Shown: in pieces, positions 9,064 through 16,571 of the stretch | Numbering within the stretch: the first letter of the stretch is position 1 | Layout: every line of letters begins with the position of its first letter | Assembly (NCBI GenBank): GCA_002404055.1 | Contig: DHIZ01000112.1 | Coordinates: 16,017 to 60,784, forward strand | Origin: Chloroflexi bacterium UBA4733 | Lineage (GTDB): Bacteria > Chloroflexota > UBA4733 | Reading direction: 5' to 3' | DNA length: 44,768 nucleotides | Position numbers and translations under genes: made by a program | Notes under the pieces: model-generated | Told to the model about the DNA's origin: nothing | The model's input: only the letters and a program-made list of their open reading frames with translations | Databases searched by the model: none

Positions 9064-9266
9064 TGGCGAAATCGCCGGCTGGCGGCTCCTTTGCTCGTTC
9101 CACCGAAACTTCTGTCCTCCGTCTCCGCCTGCGTCTTCGCGGCCGGTCTGGAAACATCCAGGCGCGGTCGCAGGCGTAGTACCCCTGCCGCTGGTGGGCG
9201 TTCCCTTTGGATGAGGATTGGCAGCCGGCGGCGCAATAGGACGATTTGACGGAGAGGAACTATCTG

Positions 9267-10484
9267 ATGATGGACTTCGATGGCATCGCCGATGGAGGCG
9301 TGACCAGCCCGCTGGGGTTCGCCGCCGGCGCCGTCAACGCCAATGTCAAGGGCGTCGGCGCTGACAAGCTGGACCTGGGTGTCTTACGCAGCAACGTGCC
9401 GGCCGCAGCAGCCGGTGTCTTTACCACCAACAAGGTCTGCGCCGCCCCCGTTCGCTACTCACGGCAGCGCCTGGCGGGCGGGAAAGCGCAGGCGGTAATA
9501 TTCAACAGCGGGAACGCCAACGCCTGCACCGGTGAACAAGGGATGCGCGATACCGAGCGCATGGCAGAACTGGCGGCAGTCCGGCTCGACGTTCCGGTGG
9601 GACTGGTTCAGGTGGCCTCCACCGGCATCATCGGACTGCCCTTGCCGATGCAGCGCATCACCGATGGCCTGGCGCGCCTCACCTGGTCAGTTGATGGCGG
9701 CCGGCAGGCAGCCAAAGCTATTATGACCACCGACACCTTTTCCAAAGAAGTCGCCGTGCGAGTCCCCATCCACGGGCGCACCGTGACGATTGGCGGGATG
9801 GCAAAGGGATCCGGCATGATCCATCCCAATATGGCAACGATGCTCGGATTTATGACCACCGACGCCAGCCTGGAGGGTGAATACGCGTCGCACCTGCTCC
9901 GGCGTATCACCGACGGCACCTTCAACATGCTCTCGGTGGACGGCGACACCTCAACCAACGACACCCTGCTGTTGATCGCCAACGGTGAGTCGGGCGCTCC
10001 CGTGCTGAGCGGCGGTGACGCCGAGTCCGATGCCTTCGCCGCTGCGCTGCACCATGTTGCCCAGGAGTTAACGATCATGCTGGCACGCGATGGCGAAGGC
10101 GCGACAAAGGTGATCGAGGTGCGGGTGCAGGGAGCCGAGACCATCGAGGACGCGCGCCGTGTTGCCATGGCGGTGGTCCAGTCACCACTCGTGAAAACGG
10201 CAGTCTACGGGGCTGATCCGAACTGGGGCCGCATCGCCTGCGCGGCCGGCTACAGCGGCGCTGCGCTGGACCAGGAGCGCCTGGATGTGGCGATGGCGGG
10301 CACCACGCTGATGCGCCAGGGCACGCCGCTGCCCTTCGACCGCAACAGCGTCGTCGCGGCGATCAAGGCCACGACGCAGGTGCCAATCGACGTCGACCTT
10401 CATCTCGGGGCGTACCAGGCGACGGCATGGGGCTGCGACCTCACCGAGGGCTACGTCGACATCAACGGCCGGTACACGACGTAG
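9267..10484 (+). CDS. argJ: Bifunctional ornithine acetyltransferase / N-acetylglutamate synthase
   Basis: ArgJ moves the acetyl group from N-acetylornithine to glutamate, so acetyl groups are recycled. The 405-residue precursor self-cleaves before a threonine nucleophile, seen here as T191 in KGSGMIHPNMATMLGFMTTDA. Other family blocks are FTTNKVCAAP, FNSGNANACTG and DPNWGRIACAAGYSG. I chose the ATG at 9267 (GGAGAGG at 9251-9257) over the TTG at 9246, which precedes the ribosome site. Presence of ArgJ and absence of argA nearby fits the cyclic arginine pathway. The next gene, argB, starts 11 nt after the stop. Confidence 0.97.
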   Translation: MMDFDGIADGGVTSPLGFAAGAVNANVKGVGADKLDLGVLRSNVPAAAAGVFTTNKVCAAPVRYSRQRLAGGKAQAVIFNSGNANACTGEQGMRDTERMAELAAVRLDVPVGLVQVASTGIIGLPLPMQRITDGLARLTWSVDGGRQAAKAIMTTDTFSKEVAVRVPIHGRTVTIGGMAKGSGMIHPNMATMLGFMTTDASLEGEYASHLLRRITDGTFNMLSVDGDTSTNDTLLLIANGESGAPVLSGGDAESDAFAAALHHVAQELTIMLARDGEGATKVIEVRVQGAETIEDARRVAMAVVQSPLVKTAVYGADPNWGRIACAAGYSGAALDQERLDVAMAGTTLMRQGTPLPFDRNSVVAAIKATTQVPIDVDLHLGAYQATAWGCDLTEGYVDINGRYTT

Positions 10485-10495
10485 GCGGGGACACC

Positions 10496-11404
10496 ATGAA
10501 AACTACCGATATTCCCGATCTCGCCTCGCCGAACGGCGATCCGGTGACGAATACTCTGGTCGAAGCTCTGCCGTTCGTGACGCGTTGGAGCGGCTGCACG
10601 CTCGTCATCAAGCTGGGCGGCAGCGCTCTGGAGGCAGAACGCGCGGTGCTGGAGGACTGCGTCCACCTGCAACGCCTGGGCGCCATCCCTGTGATCGTCC
10701 ACGGCGGCGGCGCGTCGATCAACGCCTGGCTGAAGCGCATCGGCAAAGAAAGCCGCTTTGAACACGGTTTGCGCGTCACCGATGCCGAGACGCGCGACGT
10801 CGCCCGCATGACGCTTATCGGCGAGGTCAATGCCACGCTGGTGGCGCTGGTCAACCGCCTGGGTGGCAGGGCCGTCGGCCTCTCCGGATTGGACGGACCC
10901 ATGATCCGCGCGCACTATCACCGCCAGTACGGCGATATCGGCTACGTCGGTGAAGTGGACACCGTTGACCCAGAGGTGATCCGCGCAGTGGCAGACCTGG
11001 GCTGCATCCCGGTGATCGCGCCGATCGGCTACGGCCCCGACGGTGAGGCCCTCAATATCAACGCCGACACGGCGGCGGCGGACGTTGCTGTTGCCTTGCA
11101 GGCAGAGAAGATGATTTTCCTGACCGACGTGGTCGGCATCCTCAGCGCCGACGGACGCCTCATCTCCGAGGTGTCCGAGGAAGAGCTGGAAGGCTTGATC
11201 GCCGACGGTACGGTCTCCGGCGGCATGATCCCGAAGGTCAAGGCCTGCCAGCGCGCCATGGCCGGCGTGCGCCAGACGCACATCATCGACGGACGCTATC
11301 CTCATGCCCTGATCCGGGAGCTATTCACGGTACACGGCGTCGGCACGATGATTAACCGGCGCCAAGAAGAAGCAAGTCCGCTGGCCGGGCTGCCGGCTGT
11401 ATAG
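10496..11404 (+). CDS. argB: Acetylglutamate kinase
   Basis: Phosphorylates N-acetylglutamate with ATP, the second and usually feedback-controlled step of arginine synthesis. It has 302 residues, with the amino-acid-kinase-fold glycine loops LVIKLGGSAL and VIVHGGGASINAWLKR, the acetylglutamate-binding region GLRVTDAETRDVARM, and the nucleotide region LNINADTAAADVA plus IFLTDVVGIL. The N-terminal ~30 residues before the first glycine loop could carry the arginine-sensing helix found in inhibited enzymes, but this cannot be shown here. It is tightly packed in the operon: 11 nt after argJ and 15 nt before argD. Confidence 0.97.
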   Translation: MKTTDIPDLASPNGDPVTNTLVEALPFVTRWSGCTLVIKLGGSALEAERAVLEDCVHLQRLGAIPVIVHGGGASINAWLKRIGKESRFEHGLRVTDAETRDVARMTLIGEVNATLVALVNRLGGRAVGLSGLDGPMIRAHYHRQYGDIGYVGEVDTVDPEVIRAVADLGCIPVIAPIGYGPDGEALNINADTAAADVAVALQAEKMIFLTDVVGILSADGRLISEVSEEELEGLIADGTVSGGMIPKVKACQRAMAGVRQTHIIDGRYPHALIRELFTVHGVGTMINRRQEEASPLAGLPAV

Positions 11405-11419
11405 GAAAGGGAGTCTCTC

Positions 11420-12619
11420 ATGACCACGACGACCTGGAGCGCCAGCGAGGCGGCGCACTACATGCACACGTTCAAGCGGTTGCCTGTCTGTTTGGAGCGC
11501 GGGCAGGGCGTCTACGTCTGGGACGTTGACGGCAAGCGCTACCTGGACTGGGTGGCCGGCATTGCCGTCAACGTGCTCGGCTATGCCCACCCGGCGGTGG
11601 TGGGGGCGATTTATGAGCAGGCGAAGAAGCTGATCCATACCTCGAACCTTTACTACACGCTGCCGCAACTGGAACTGGCTGATCTGTTGATCCAAAACTC
11701 CTGCGCCGAGCGCCTGTTCTTCTGCAACAGCGGCGCTGAGGCGAACGAGGGCGCCATCAAGCTGGCGCGCAAATGGGGCAAGCTGCACCGCAATGGCGCC
11801 TATGAGGTCATTACGGCGCTGGACTCCTTTCATGGCCGCACGCTGGCAATGGTGGCGGCCACCGGCCAGCCCAAGTACCAGGAACCGTATGCGCCGATGC
11901 CGGCGGGCTTTGTCAATGTGCCGTTCAACGACCTGGCGGCCATCAAAGCCGCCACGACCGAGGCGACCGTCGCCATTATGCTGGAGCCGGTGCAGGGCGA
12001 GAGCGGCGTCCACCCGGCCGACCCGGACTACCTGCAGGGTGTGCGGGAGTGGTGCGACGAGCAGCGCCTGCTGCTGATCTTCGACGAGATCCAGACCGGC
12101 ATGGGCCGCACGGGCCACTTCCTCGGCTACGAGTGGTACAAGATCGAGCCGGATGTCTTCACCATGGCCAAAGGGCTGGCGGGCGGCGTGCCTATCGGCG
12201 CGTTCCTGGCCAAAGGCTCGGCGGCGGAGGCACTGGGGCCTGGCGACCACGGCAGCACCTTTGGTGGCAGCCCGCTGGCCTGTGCCGCCGGCATAGCGAC
12301 GGTGAAGACAATCCTGGAGCAAGAGTTGCCCGCCAACGCCGGCAAGCAAGGCGGCTATCTTGCCGCGAAGCTGGCCGAGCTGCGCCGCGACTTCCCGATC
12401 ATCACGGAGATCCGAGCACGGGGCCTGATGATCGCCTTCGATCTGGCGCAGGAAGTGGCCCCGAAGCTGGTGCTGCGCGGGTTGGAACAGGGGCTGATCC
12501 TCAACGCCACCGGGCCGCACACTATCCGCATCGTGCCGCCGCTGATCCTGACGCGGCGCGAAGTCGACGAGGGCATCGGCCTCCTGCGGACAACGCTCAG
12601 CGGCCTGGAGGGGGCGTAA
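11420..12619 (+). CDS. argD: Acetylornithine aminotransferase
   Basis: Fourth step of arginine synthesis: PLP-dependent transfer of an amino group from glutamate to N-acetylglutamate semialdehyde. It has 399 residues. Class III transaminase hallmarks are FFCNSGAEANEGAIKLARKW, the FHGRTLA block, DEIQTGMGRTG, the Schiff-base lysine in FTMAKGLAGG (K251) and HGSTFGGSPLACAAG. The start follows AAAGGGAG. It ends 1 nt before the argG start codon, so translation is probably coupled. Ornithine or succinyldiaminopimelate side activities are known for the family but cannot be judged here. Confidence 0.96.
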   Translation: MTTTTWSASEAAHYMHTFKRLPVCLERGQGVYVWDVDGKRYLDWVAGIAVNVLGYAHPAVVGAIYEQAKKLIHTSNLYYTLPQLELADLLIQNSCAERLFFCNSGAEANEGAIKLARKWGKLHRNGAYEVITALDSFHGRTLAMVAATGQPKYQEPYAPMPAGFVNVPFNDLAAIKAATTEATVAIMLEPVQGESGVHPADPDYLQGVREWCDEQRLLLIFDEIQTGMGRTGHFLGYEWYKIEPDVFTMAKGLAGGVPIGAFLAKGSAAEALGPGDHGSTFGGSPLACAAGIATVKTILEQELPANAGKQGGYLAAKLAELRRDFPIITEIRARGLMIAFDLAQEVAPKLVLRGLEQGLILNATGPHTIRIVPPLILTRREVDEGIGLLRTTLSGLEGA

Positions 12620-12620
12620 C

Positions 12621-13868
12621 ATGCCGGGGAAAGTGGTGCTCGCCTACTCCGGCGGGTTGGACACGTCGGTGGCAATCCGCTGGATCAAAGAGAAGTACGA
12701 CCTTGACGTCATCACATTGACCATTGATGTCGGCAACAAGCCGGACCTGGAAGCGGTGAAAGAAAAGGCCCTGCGCATCGGCGCCGTCAAAGCCTACGTC
12801 GTAGACGGCCGGGAGGACTTCGTCCGCTACTTTGTCTGGCCGGCGCTGCAAGCGGGCGCCATCTACGAGAACGAATACTTGCTGGCGACGGCCCTGGCGC
12901 GTCCCCTCATCGCCAAATATCTCGTAGATGTGGCGCGTCAGGAGGGGGCTTCGGCGGTTGCCCACGGCTGCACCGGCAAGGGCAACGATCAGGTGCGCTT
13001 CGACGTTTCCATTCAAACGCTGGCGCCCGACCTCAAGGTAATCGCGCCGGTGCGCGAGTGGCGGCTGACGCGTGACGAGAGCCTGCGTTATGCCGAACGG
13101 CACGGCATCCCAGTGCAAGCGACCAAAAAGAGCCCCTACAGCACCGACGAGAACCTGTGGGGCCGTAGCGTGGAAGCCGGCGTGCTGGAGGACGCCTGGG
13201 CCGAGCCGCCGGCGGATGTCTGGGATTGGACTGCAGGGCCCGACCGTTGGCCGCAGCAAGCACGAACTGTGGAAATCGAGTTCGAGCACGGCATCCCCGT
13301 GGCGCTGGACGGGGAGCGCCTGGGCGGCGTCGAGTTGATCGAGCGGCTCTCCAAGATCGCCGGGGAGTACGGGGTCGGACGCGTCGATCACATTGAGAAC
13401 CGCCTGGTCGGCATCAAGTCACGCGAGATCTACGAGATGCCGGCCGGATGGACGCTCTACCTGGCCCATCAGTGGTTGGAGCAGATGACGCTGACCCGCG
13501 ACAGTGCTCGCTTCAAGCGGCTGGTGGCCGACGAGTATGCAACCTTGATTTACAACGGGCTGTTCTTCTCGCCGTTTCGGCGCGACCTCCAAGCCTATGT
13601 CGCCAGCACGCAGCAGCACGTCACGGGAACGGTGCGGGTGAAGTTGCAGGGCGGCCAGTGCATCGTCGTCGGCCGCCGCTCGCCGGCCTCGCTCTACAGC
13701 GAAGAACTGGCGACGTACTCCGACGCCGACATCTTCGACCACAATGCGGCGGTCGGCTTCATCCAACTGTGGGGCCTGGGTCAACGCACCGCAGCGCGCA
13801 TCCAGATGCTGGGACCGGGCGGAACTGCCGAAGAGTTGCCGCGTCTGCAGACGCCGAAGACGGAGTAG
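12621..13868 (+). CDS. argG: Argininosuccinate synthase
   Basis: Joins citrulline and aspartate with ATP to give argininosuccinate. It has 415 residues. The ATP-pyrophosphatase P-loop is AYSGGLDTS near the N-terminus. The citrulline and aspartate sites are visible in AHGCTGKGNDQVRF, KKSPYSTDENLWGRS and ENRLVGIKSREIYE. Length and all blocks fit the normal type. The ATG lies 1 nt after the argD stop. argF and argH, needed to complete the route from ornithine to arginine, are not in this window and must lie elsewhere. Confidence 0.98.
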   Translation: MPGKVVLAYSGGLDTSVAIRWIKEKYDLDVITLTIDVGNKPDLEAVKEKALRIGAVKAYVVDGREDFVRYFVWPALQAGAIYENEYLLATALARPLIAKYLVDVARQEGASAVAHGCTGKGNDQVRFDVSIQTLAPDLKVIAPVREWRLTRDESLRYAERHGIPVQATKKSPYSTDENLWGRSVEAGVLEDAWAEPPADVWDWTAGPDRWPQQARTVEIEFEHGIPVALDGERLGGVELIERLSKIAGEYGVGRVDHIENRLVGIKSREIYEMPAGWTLYLAHQWLEQMTLTRDSARFKRLVADEYATLIYNGLFFSPFRRDLQAYVASTQQHVTGTVRVKLQGGQCIVVGRRSPASLYSEELATYSDADIFDHNAAVGFIQLWGLGQRTAARIQMLGPGGTAEELPRLQTPKTE

Positions 13869-14021
13869 GTGAACAGGCGCGGTCGCCAGGAGGCGACCAC
13901 TCGGGAAAAGGTGGTACAGGTCATCCTGGGCCTGCTGATGTTTGTCATCTTCACGCTGATCGCGCTGGCGGTCTTCGTCTACATGGTCAAAGTCGAACAT
14001 TTGGGGCAGGGAGCCGGCTGA
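13869..14021 (+). CDS. Small single-span membrane protein at the end of the arg operon
   Basis: A 50-residue reading frame begins with GTG directly after the argG stop codon (zero spacing). The first 14 residues are basic and polar (MNRRGRQEATTREK). Residues 15-40 form one strongly hydrophobic helix (VVQVILGLLMFVIFTLIALAVFVYMV), and the last ten are polar. A positive N-terminus fits an N-in, C-out single-span protein. The abutting position suggests translation coupled to argG. I recognise no family. Composition matches the chromosome. It could be a chance frame, but the clear transmembrane pattern and placement favour a real gene. Confidence 0.55.
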   Translation: MNRRGRQEATTREKVVQVILGLLMFVIFTLIALAVFVYMVKVEHLGQGAG

Positions 14022-14031
14022 GCGTTCGCGC

Positions 14032-14643
14032 TCAGCGGCCTTTGCGGCCGAAGGGCCACCAGCGCCGCCGAGCGAGCGCGGACTGTACCTGGCGCAGTTG
14101 CGCCTGGGTCTCCTGTTGGGCCTGCTCGGCCCGTAACTGGCCGGCTCGCACCGCCAACAGGTCTTCGCGCACGCCGCGCACCTCGTTGAGCGTGGCAACT
14201 TGCGTGGAAAGGGCATGCAACTGTTGCAGCTCCCTGAAAAGCGCTACACTCGCCTCGGCGTGTTCGCTGCGGAAGGCAACCAGATCTTCCGCCAGGCTTT
14301 CGCACCGAGCGGCGATCGCCTCAAGGCGCCGCTCCTGGTCGCGGAAAGGTTCTGGCGCTAGGGAAGCGTGTCGCTCAATGGCTTGCTGCGGCGTCGGTCC
14401 TGCCTCCAGGCCGCGCAGGACATTGCCGGTGTCACCCTCCCAATCGTGGTCGCGCAGGACGTCCAGGATTAACTGCTGCGGGTAACCGCGGCGACTGCGG
14501 TAGCTGCCGTATTCGCGAAACCAATGCTGTAACGTCCGCTCCGGGATTCCCGTCAGCCGCGCCACGTCCGGTAGTTGCGCCCGCGGCGTCGCCTGCACCA
14601 TCTGATCTTCTATCGCGCCGCCTGTCTCCTGTTGGCCATCCAC
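14032..14643 (-). CDS. HTH (MerR-like) DNA-binding protein with coiled coil
   Basis: A 203-residue protein. Residues about 20-60 resemble a MerR/excisionase winged helix-turn-helix (LPDVARLTGIPERTLQHWFREYG). The middle and C-terminal parts are rich in Glu, Gln, Leu and Arg with heptad-like spacing (RRLEAIAARCESLAEDLV; VREDLLAVRAGQLRAEQAQQ) and probably form a long coiled coil. The end is basic and aromatic (RRRWWPFGRKGR). The GTG start at 14643 follows GGAGGG by about 8 nt; a much longer open frame upstream is antisense to other genes and not used. It converges with the small membrane-protein gene, stops 10 nt apart. Target unknown. Confidence 0.7.
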   Translation of the reverse strand: MDGQQETGGAIEDQMVQATPRAQLPDVARLTGIPERTLQHWFREYGSYRSRRGYPQQLILDVLRDHDWEGDTGNVLRGLEAGPTPQQAIERHASLAPEPFRDQERRLEAIAARCESLAEDLVAFRSEHAEASVALFRELQQLHALSTQVATLNEVRGVREDLLAVRAGQLRAEQAQQETQAQLRQVQSALARRRWWPFGRKGR

Positions 14644-14750
14644 GGCTTGCTCCCTCCACGTCTGCGGACCGTATCGTACTGCGGCGGCCGCAGGCGGCGC
14701 AAGACGCCAACAACACGTTGCGCAGATTTGAACTGGCGCCACGGGGATGG

Positions 14751-14774
14751 ATACCGTATATAATACCGTATATA
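14751..14774 (+). promoter_or_regulatory. Tandem 12-bp repeat, likely promoter/operator of the Phd-type module
   Basis: Two exact head-to-tail copies of ATACCGTATATA fill 14751-14774, an AT-rich island in GC-rich DNA just upstream of the antitoxin gene. It supplies several TATA-like -10 candidates. Antitoxins of this class usually bind such repeats in their own promoter; that role is inferred. Confidence 0.5.
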
Positions 14775-14821
14775 CTAGACTGGTGTGACGCGAAGCGACG
14801 CTGGAATCGAGGTGCCGATAC

Positions 14822-15046
14822 ATGATTACAACAACTGTGGACGAAGCGAAGTCCATGCTAGCTGATCTCATTGACGCAGCAATGAGGGGTGAAGACGTGT
14901 ACATTAGGTCTGGAGGTGATCGAACCGCGCAGATCGTCGTGGCGAAATCAAAAAGCGCGCGGCCGCAGTTCGGAAGCGCCAAAGGCCGAATCGAAATAGC
15001 AGATGACTTTGAGGCGCCGCTCGCGGATTTTGTGGAGTACCAGTGA
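14822..15046 (+). CDS. Phd/YefM-family antitoxin
   Basis: A 74-residue protein starting MITTTVDEAKSMLADLIDAAMRGEDVYI. This matches the Phd/YefM N-terminal DNA-binding and dimerisation fold (short strand, helix, then a strand with GGDRTAQIVV). The tail (SAKGRIEIADDFEAPLADFVEY) is the toxin-neutralising segment, with the acidic phenylalanine-containing pattern common for PIN-toxin partners. Its stop codon overlaps the ATG of the PIN gene by one base (TGATG). In this family the antitoxin represses its own operon, and the 12-bp repeats upstream are suitable sites. The partner is damaged, so this may now be an orphan antitoxin. Confidence 0.85.
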   Translation: MITTTVDEAKSMLADLIDAAMRGEDVYIRSGGDRTAQIVVAKSKSARPQFGSAKGRIEIADDFEAPLADFVEYQ

Positions 15047-15198
15047 TGCGCGTCCTCCTGGACACACATGCGTTCATGTGGTTCGTCCAAGGCGCGGATC
15101 GTCTGAGTAAGGTGGCACGTGGCGCCATTGAGGAGGCGGAGCCGTTGTTGAGCGTGGACGCTGTCTTCGATGCCTACGGTGTAAACCGAATCTGGTGA
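15046..15198 (+). pseudogene. PIN-domain toxin with a large internal deletion
   Basis: Only 50 codons remain. The first ~32 (MRVLLDTHAFMWFVQGADRL...) are the normal beginning of a VapC-type PIN ribonuclease, including the first catalytic Asp (D6). The last ~16 (LLSVDAVFDAYGVNRIW) are its normal end. Members of this family are about 125-130 residues, so roughly 75-80 residues, containing the other acidic active-site residues, are missing without loss of frame. The join lies near 15145-15155. The product cannot be an active nuclease. The antitoxin gene upstream is intact. Distinguishing deletion from assembly collapse requires read mapping. Confidence 0.8.
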
Positions 15199-15602
15199 GG
15201 ACTGGCCGACCGTGAGCTGGCACGGTCGTCGTGGACACCGAGAGCGAGGCCTACGGTGCCAACCAAACCCTCCACGTCGACTCCCATGCATGTCGGTCTG
15301 AATGGTTGCAGACATGCCAGCCCTTGTTGGAACTTGATCCGCGCTCCTTGATGATTGCCGCGCTGGAGATGGTAGTAGCCGACACCGATCAACAGGATGC
15401 CCTGGTAGAGGGAGCGAATCGGGTCTGGTTCGCTGCGCCAGAGAGCTTCCAGCGTTTCGTGGCAGTGCCAGTATTCGCCGGCGTTGAACAGTGCGATGCC
15501 GGCGAGCAGTTGCTCCGGCGGCGGTTCGGCGCAGCGCGTTGAAGGCTCGGGGGGCAGCTTGGGGATCAGTGGAAGCCCGGTGCGCGGCGACCGTGGGATC
15601 AT
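15174..15602 (-). CDS. DUF309-family protein
   Basis: A 142-residue protein with the DUF309 signature: LFNAGEYWHCHETLEALWRSE, then LYQGILLIGVGYYHLQRGNHQGARIKFQQGLACL. The His-Cys-His-Glu-x-x-x-x-x-Trp block and the helical repeat after it are diagnostic. The function of the family is unknown, and these are small helical cytoplasmic proteins. The first ~30 residues are proline-rich and variable. The 3' end overlaps the broken PIN gene by 25 nt in the opposite direction, so the last few residues (SPHQIRFTP) may be non-native and reflect the same rearrangement. Confidence 0.8.
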   Translation of the reverse strand: MIPRSPRTGLPLIPKLPPEPSTRCAEPPPEQLLAGIALFNAGEYWHCHETLEALWRSEPDPIRSLYQGILLIGVGYYHLQRGNHQGARIKFQQGLACLQPFRPTCMGVDVEGLVGTVGLALGVHDDRASSRSASPHQIRFTP

Positions 15603-15728
15603 CCAGTCCTCTCATGGCTGCGTCTGTGCTATGCTCGCCCAGCATGCGGTCAGGAGCAGCGTCGTTAGGATAGCGTGCCGTGTCCGGGCGAGACCAGCCT
15701 GGTGCCGGTACACATGGGGGTGTTTGCA

Positions 15729-16532
15729 ATGAAGTTTGCCGTTCGCGAAAACATGGCGCCGGGGAAGACGCTTCGGGAGCGCTTTGAGAGTCTGGTCCGG
15801 CTGAAGATTCAGGGGATTGAGCTGACCGGAGCGAGCACGCTCGACCACAAGGACGAGGTGAAGGACCTGGTCAAGGAGACCGGTGTCGTTCCCTGCGTCT
15901 GCTCGGGGCGAGGGGGAGCCATCCTGGACGCCAGGCGCACCGAACGCGATCTCTTCTTGAACGAACTGAAGCTGGCGTTGCAAGCGTGCGGTGAGTTCGG
16001 CGGCGTGGGTGTCATTGTGGTGCCGCTGCTGCCGGTGAAGATGCAGAACCGTCCGCGCATCTCCGATCTTTCGCCCTGGAAAACCAGCTTGCAACTGGAG
16101 AAAGAGCTCTTTGAGGTGCAGATGCGCGACATCGCACCCGTTGCGGAGGCGGCAGGAGCTGCCGTCATCATCGAGCCGCTCAATCGCTACGAGCAATGGT
16201 GGCCGAACAAGGTGAGCGACGGGGCCGCAGTGTGCCAGGCGGTCGGTAGCCGGGGCATCATGACGATGGCCGACTTCTTCCACATGAACATCGAGGAGCC
16301 GCAGTTCGCTGCTGCCGTCAAGGAAAATCTGCCCTATATTGCCCACGTTCATCTGGCCGACAGCCACCGTCGGCTCCCCGGCAGCGGTCACACCGACTTT
16401 CGGGCGGCGCTGCGCGCGCTCGCTGACGGCGGCTACGACGGCTATTATGGCTTCGAATGCGCCATCGACGGCGATCCCTTTGAAGCCCTGCCGGCAGCGA
16501 TGCGCTACATCGAGCAGCAAGCGGGAGCATGA
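15729..16532 (+). CDS. Sugar phosphate isomerase/epimerase family (AP endonuclease 2-like TIM barrel)
   Basis: A 267-residue TIM-barrel protein of the xylose isomerase-like superfamily. Metal-binding positions are visible in strand order: VIIEPLNRYEQW (Glu), MADFFHMNIEE (Asp, His), HVHLADSHRRLPGSGHTDF (His, Asp, His) and the final YGFECAIDGDP (Glu). These fit the divalent-metal site of isomerases such as hydroxypyruvate isomerase and tagatose or xylulose 3-epimerase relatives. The ATG at 15729 has GGGGG 8 nt upstream and is preferred over the ATG at 15714. The neighbourhood contains other sugar-acid enzymes, which supports a catabolic role; the exact substrate is not clear. Confidence 0.87.
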   Translation: MKFAVRENMAPGKTLRERFESLVRLKIQGIELTGASTLDHKDEVKDLVKETGVVPCVCSGRGGAILDARRTERDLFLNELKLALQACGEFGGVGVIVVPLLPVKMQNRPRISDLSPWKTSLQLEKELFEVQMRDIAPVAEAAGAAVIIEPLNRYEQWWPNKVSDGAAVCQAVGSRGIMTMADFFHMNIEEPQFAAAVKENLPYIAHVHLADSHRRLPGSGHTDFRAALRALADGGYDGYYGFECAIDGDPFEALPAAMRYIEQQAGA

Positions 16533-16536
16533 CCTA

Positions 16537-16570
16537 ACCCCCTGCTCCTTTCTCTGGAAAGGAAGGGGGT
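16537..16570. terminator. Hairpin between convergent genes
   Basis: ACCCCC, TgctCCTTTC, a TCTG loop, GAAAGG, then AGGGGGT form a nearly complete stem in the 39-nt gap between two convergent genes. It can fold on either strand, so it is a good bidirectional terminator candidate, though there is no long T run. Confidence 0.6.
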
Positions 16571-16571
16571 A

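Noticed and set aside
9064..9266. Attenuator or riboswitch between argC and argJ
   Set aside because: Only weak complementary segments (CGCCTGCG/CGCAGGCG) are visible, with no leader peptide rich in Arg and no known riboswitch pattern.
11321..12622. A 433-codon minus-strand frame across argD
   Set aside because: It is the antisense shadow of a GC-rich gene. The argD frame has all family motifs.
14032..15729. A 565-codon minus-strand frame as one protein
   Set aside because: It runs antisense across the antitoxin and PIN genes. Only the part from the GTG at 14643, which has a ribosome site and a HTH domain, is convincing.
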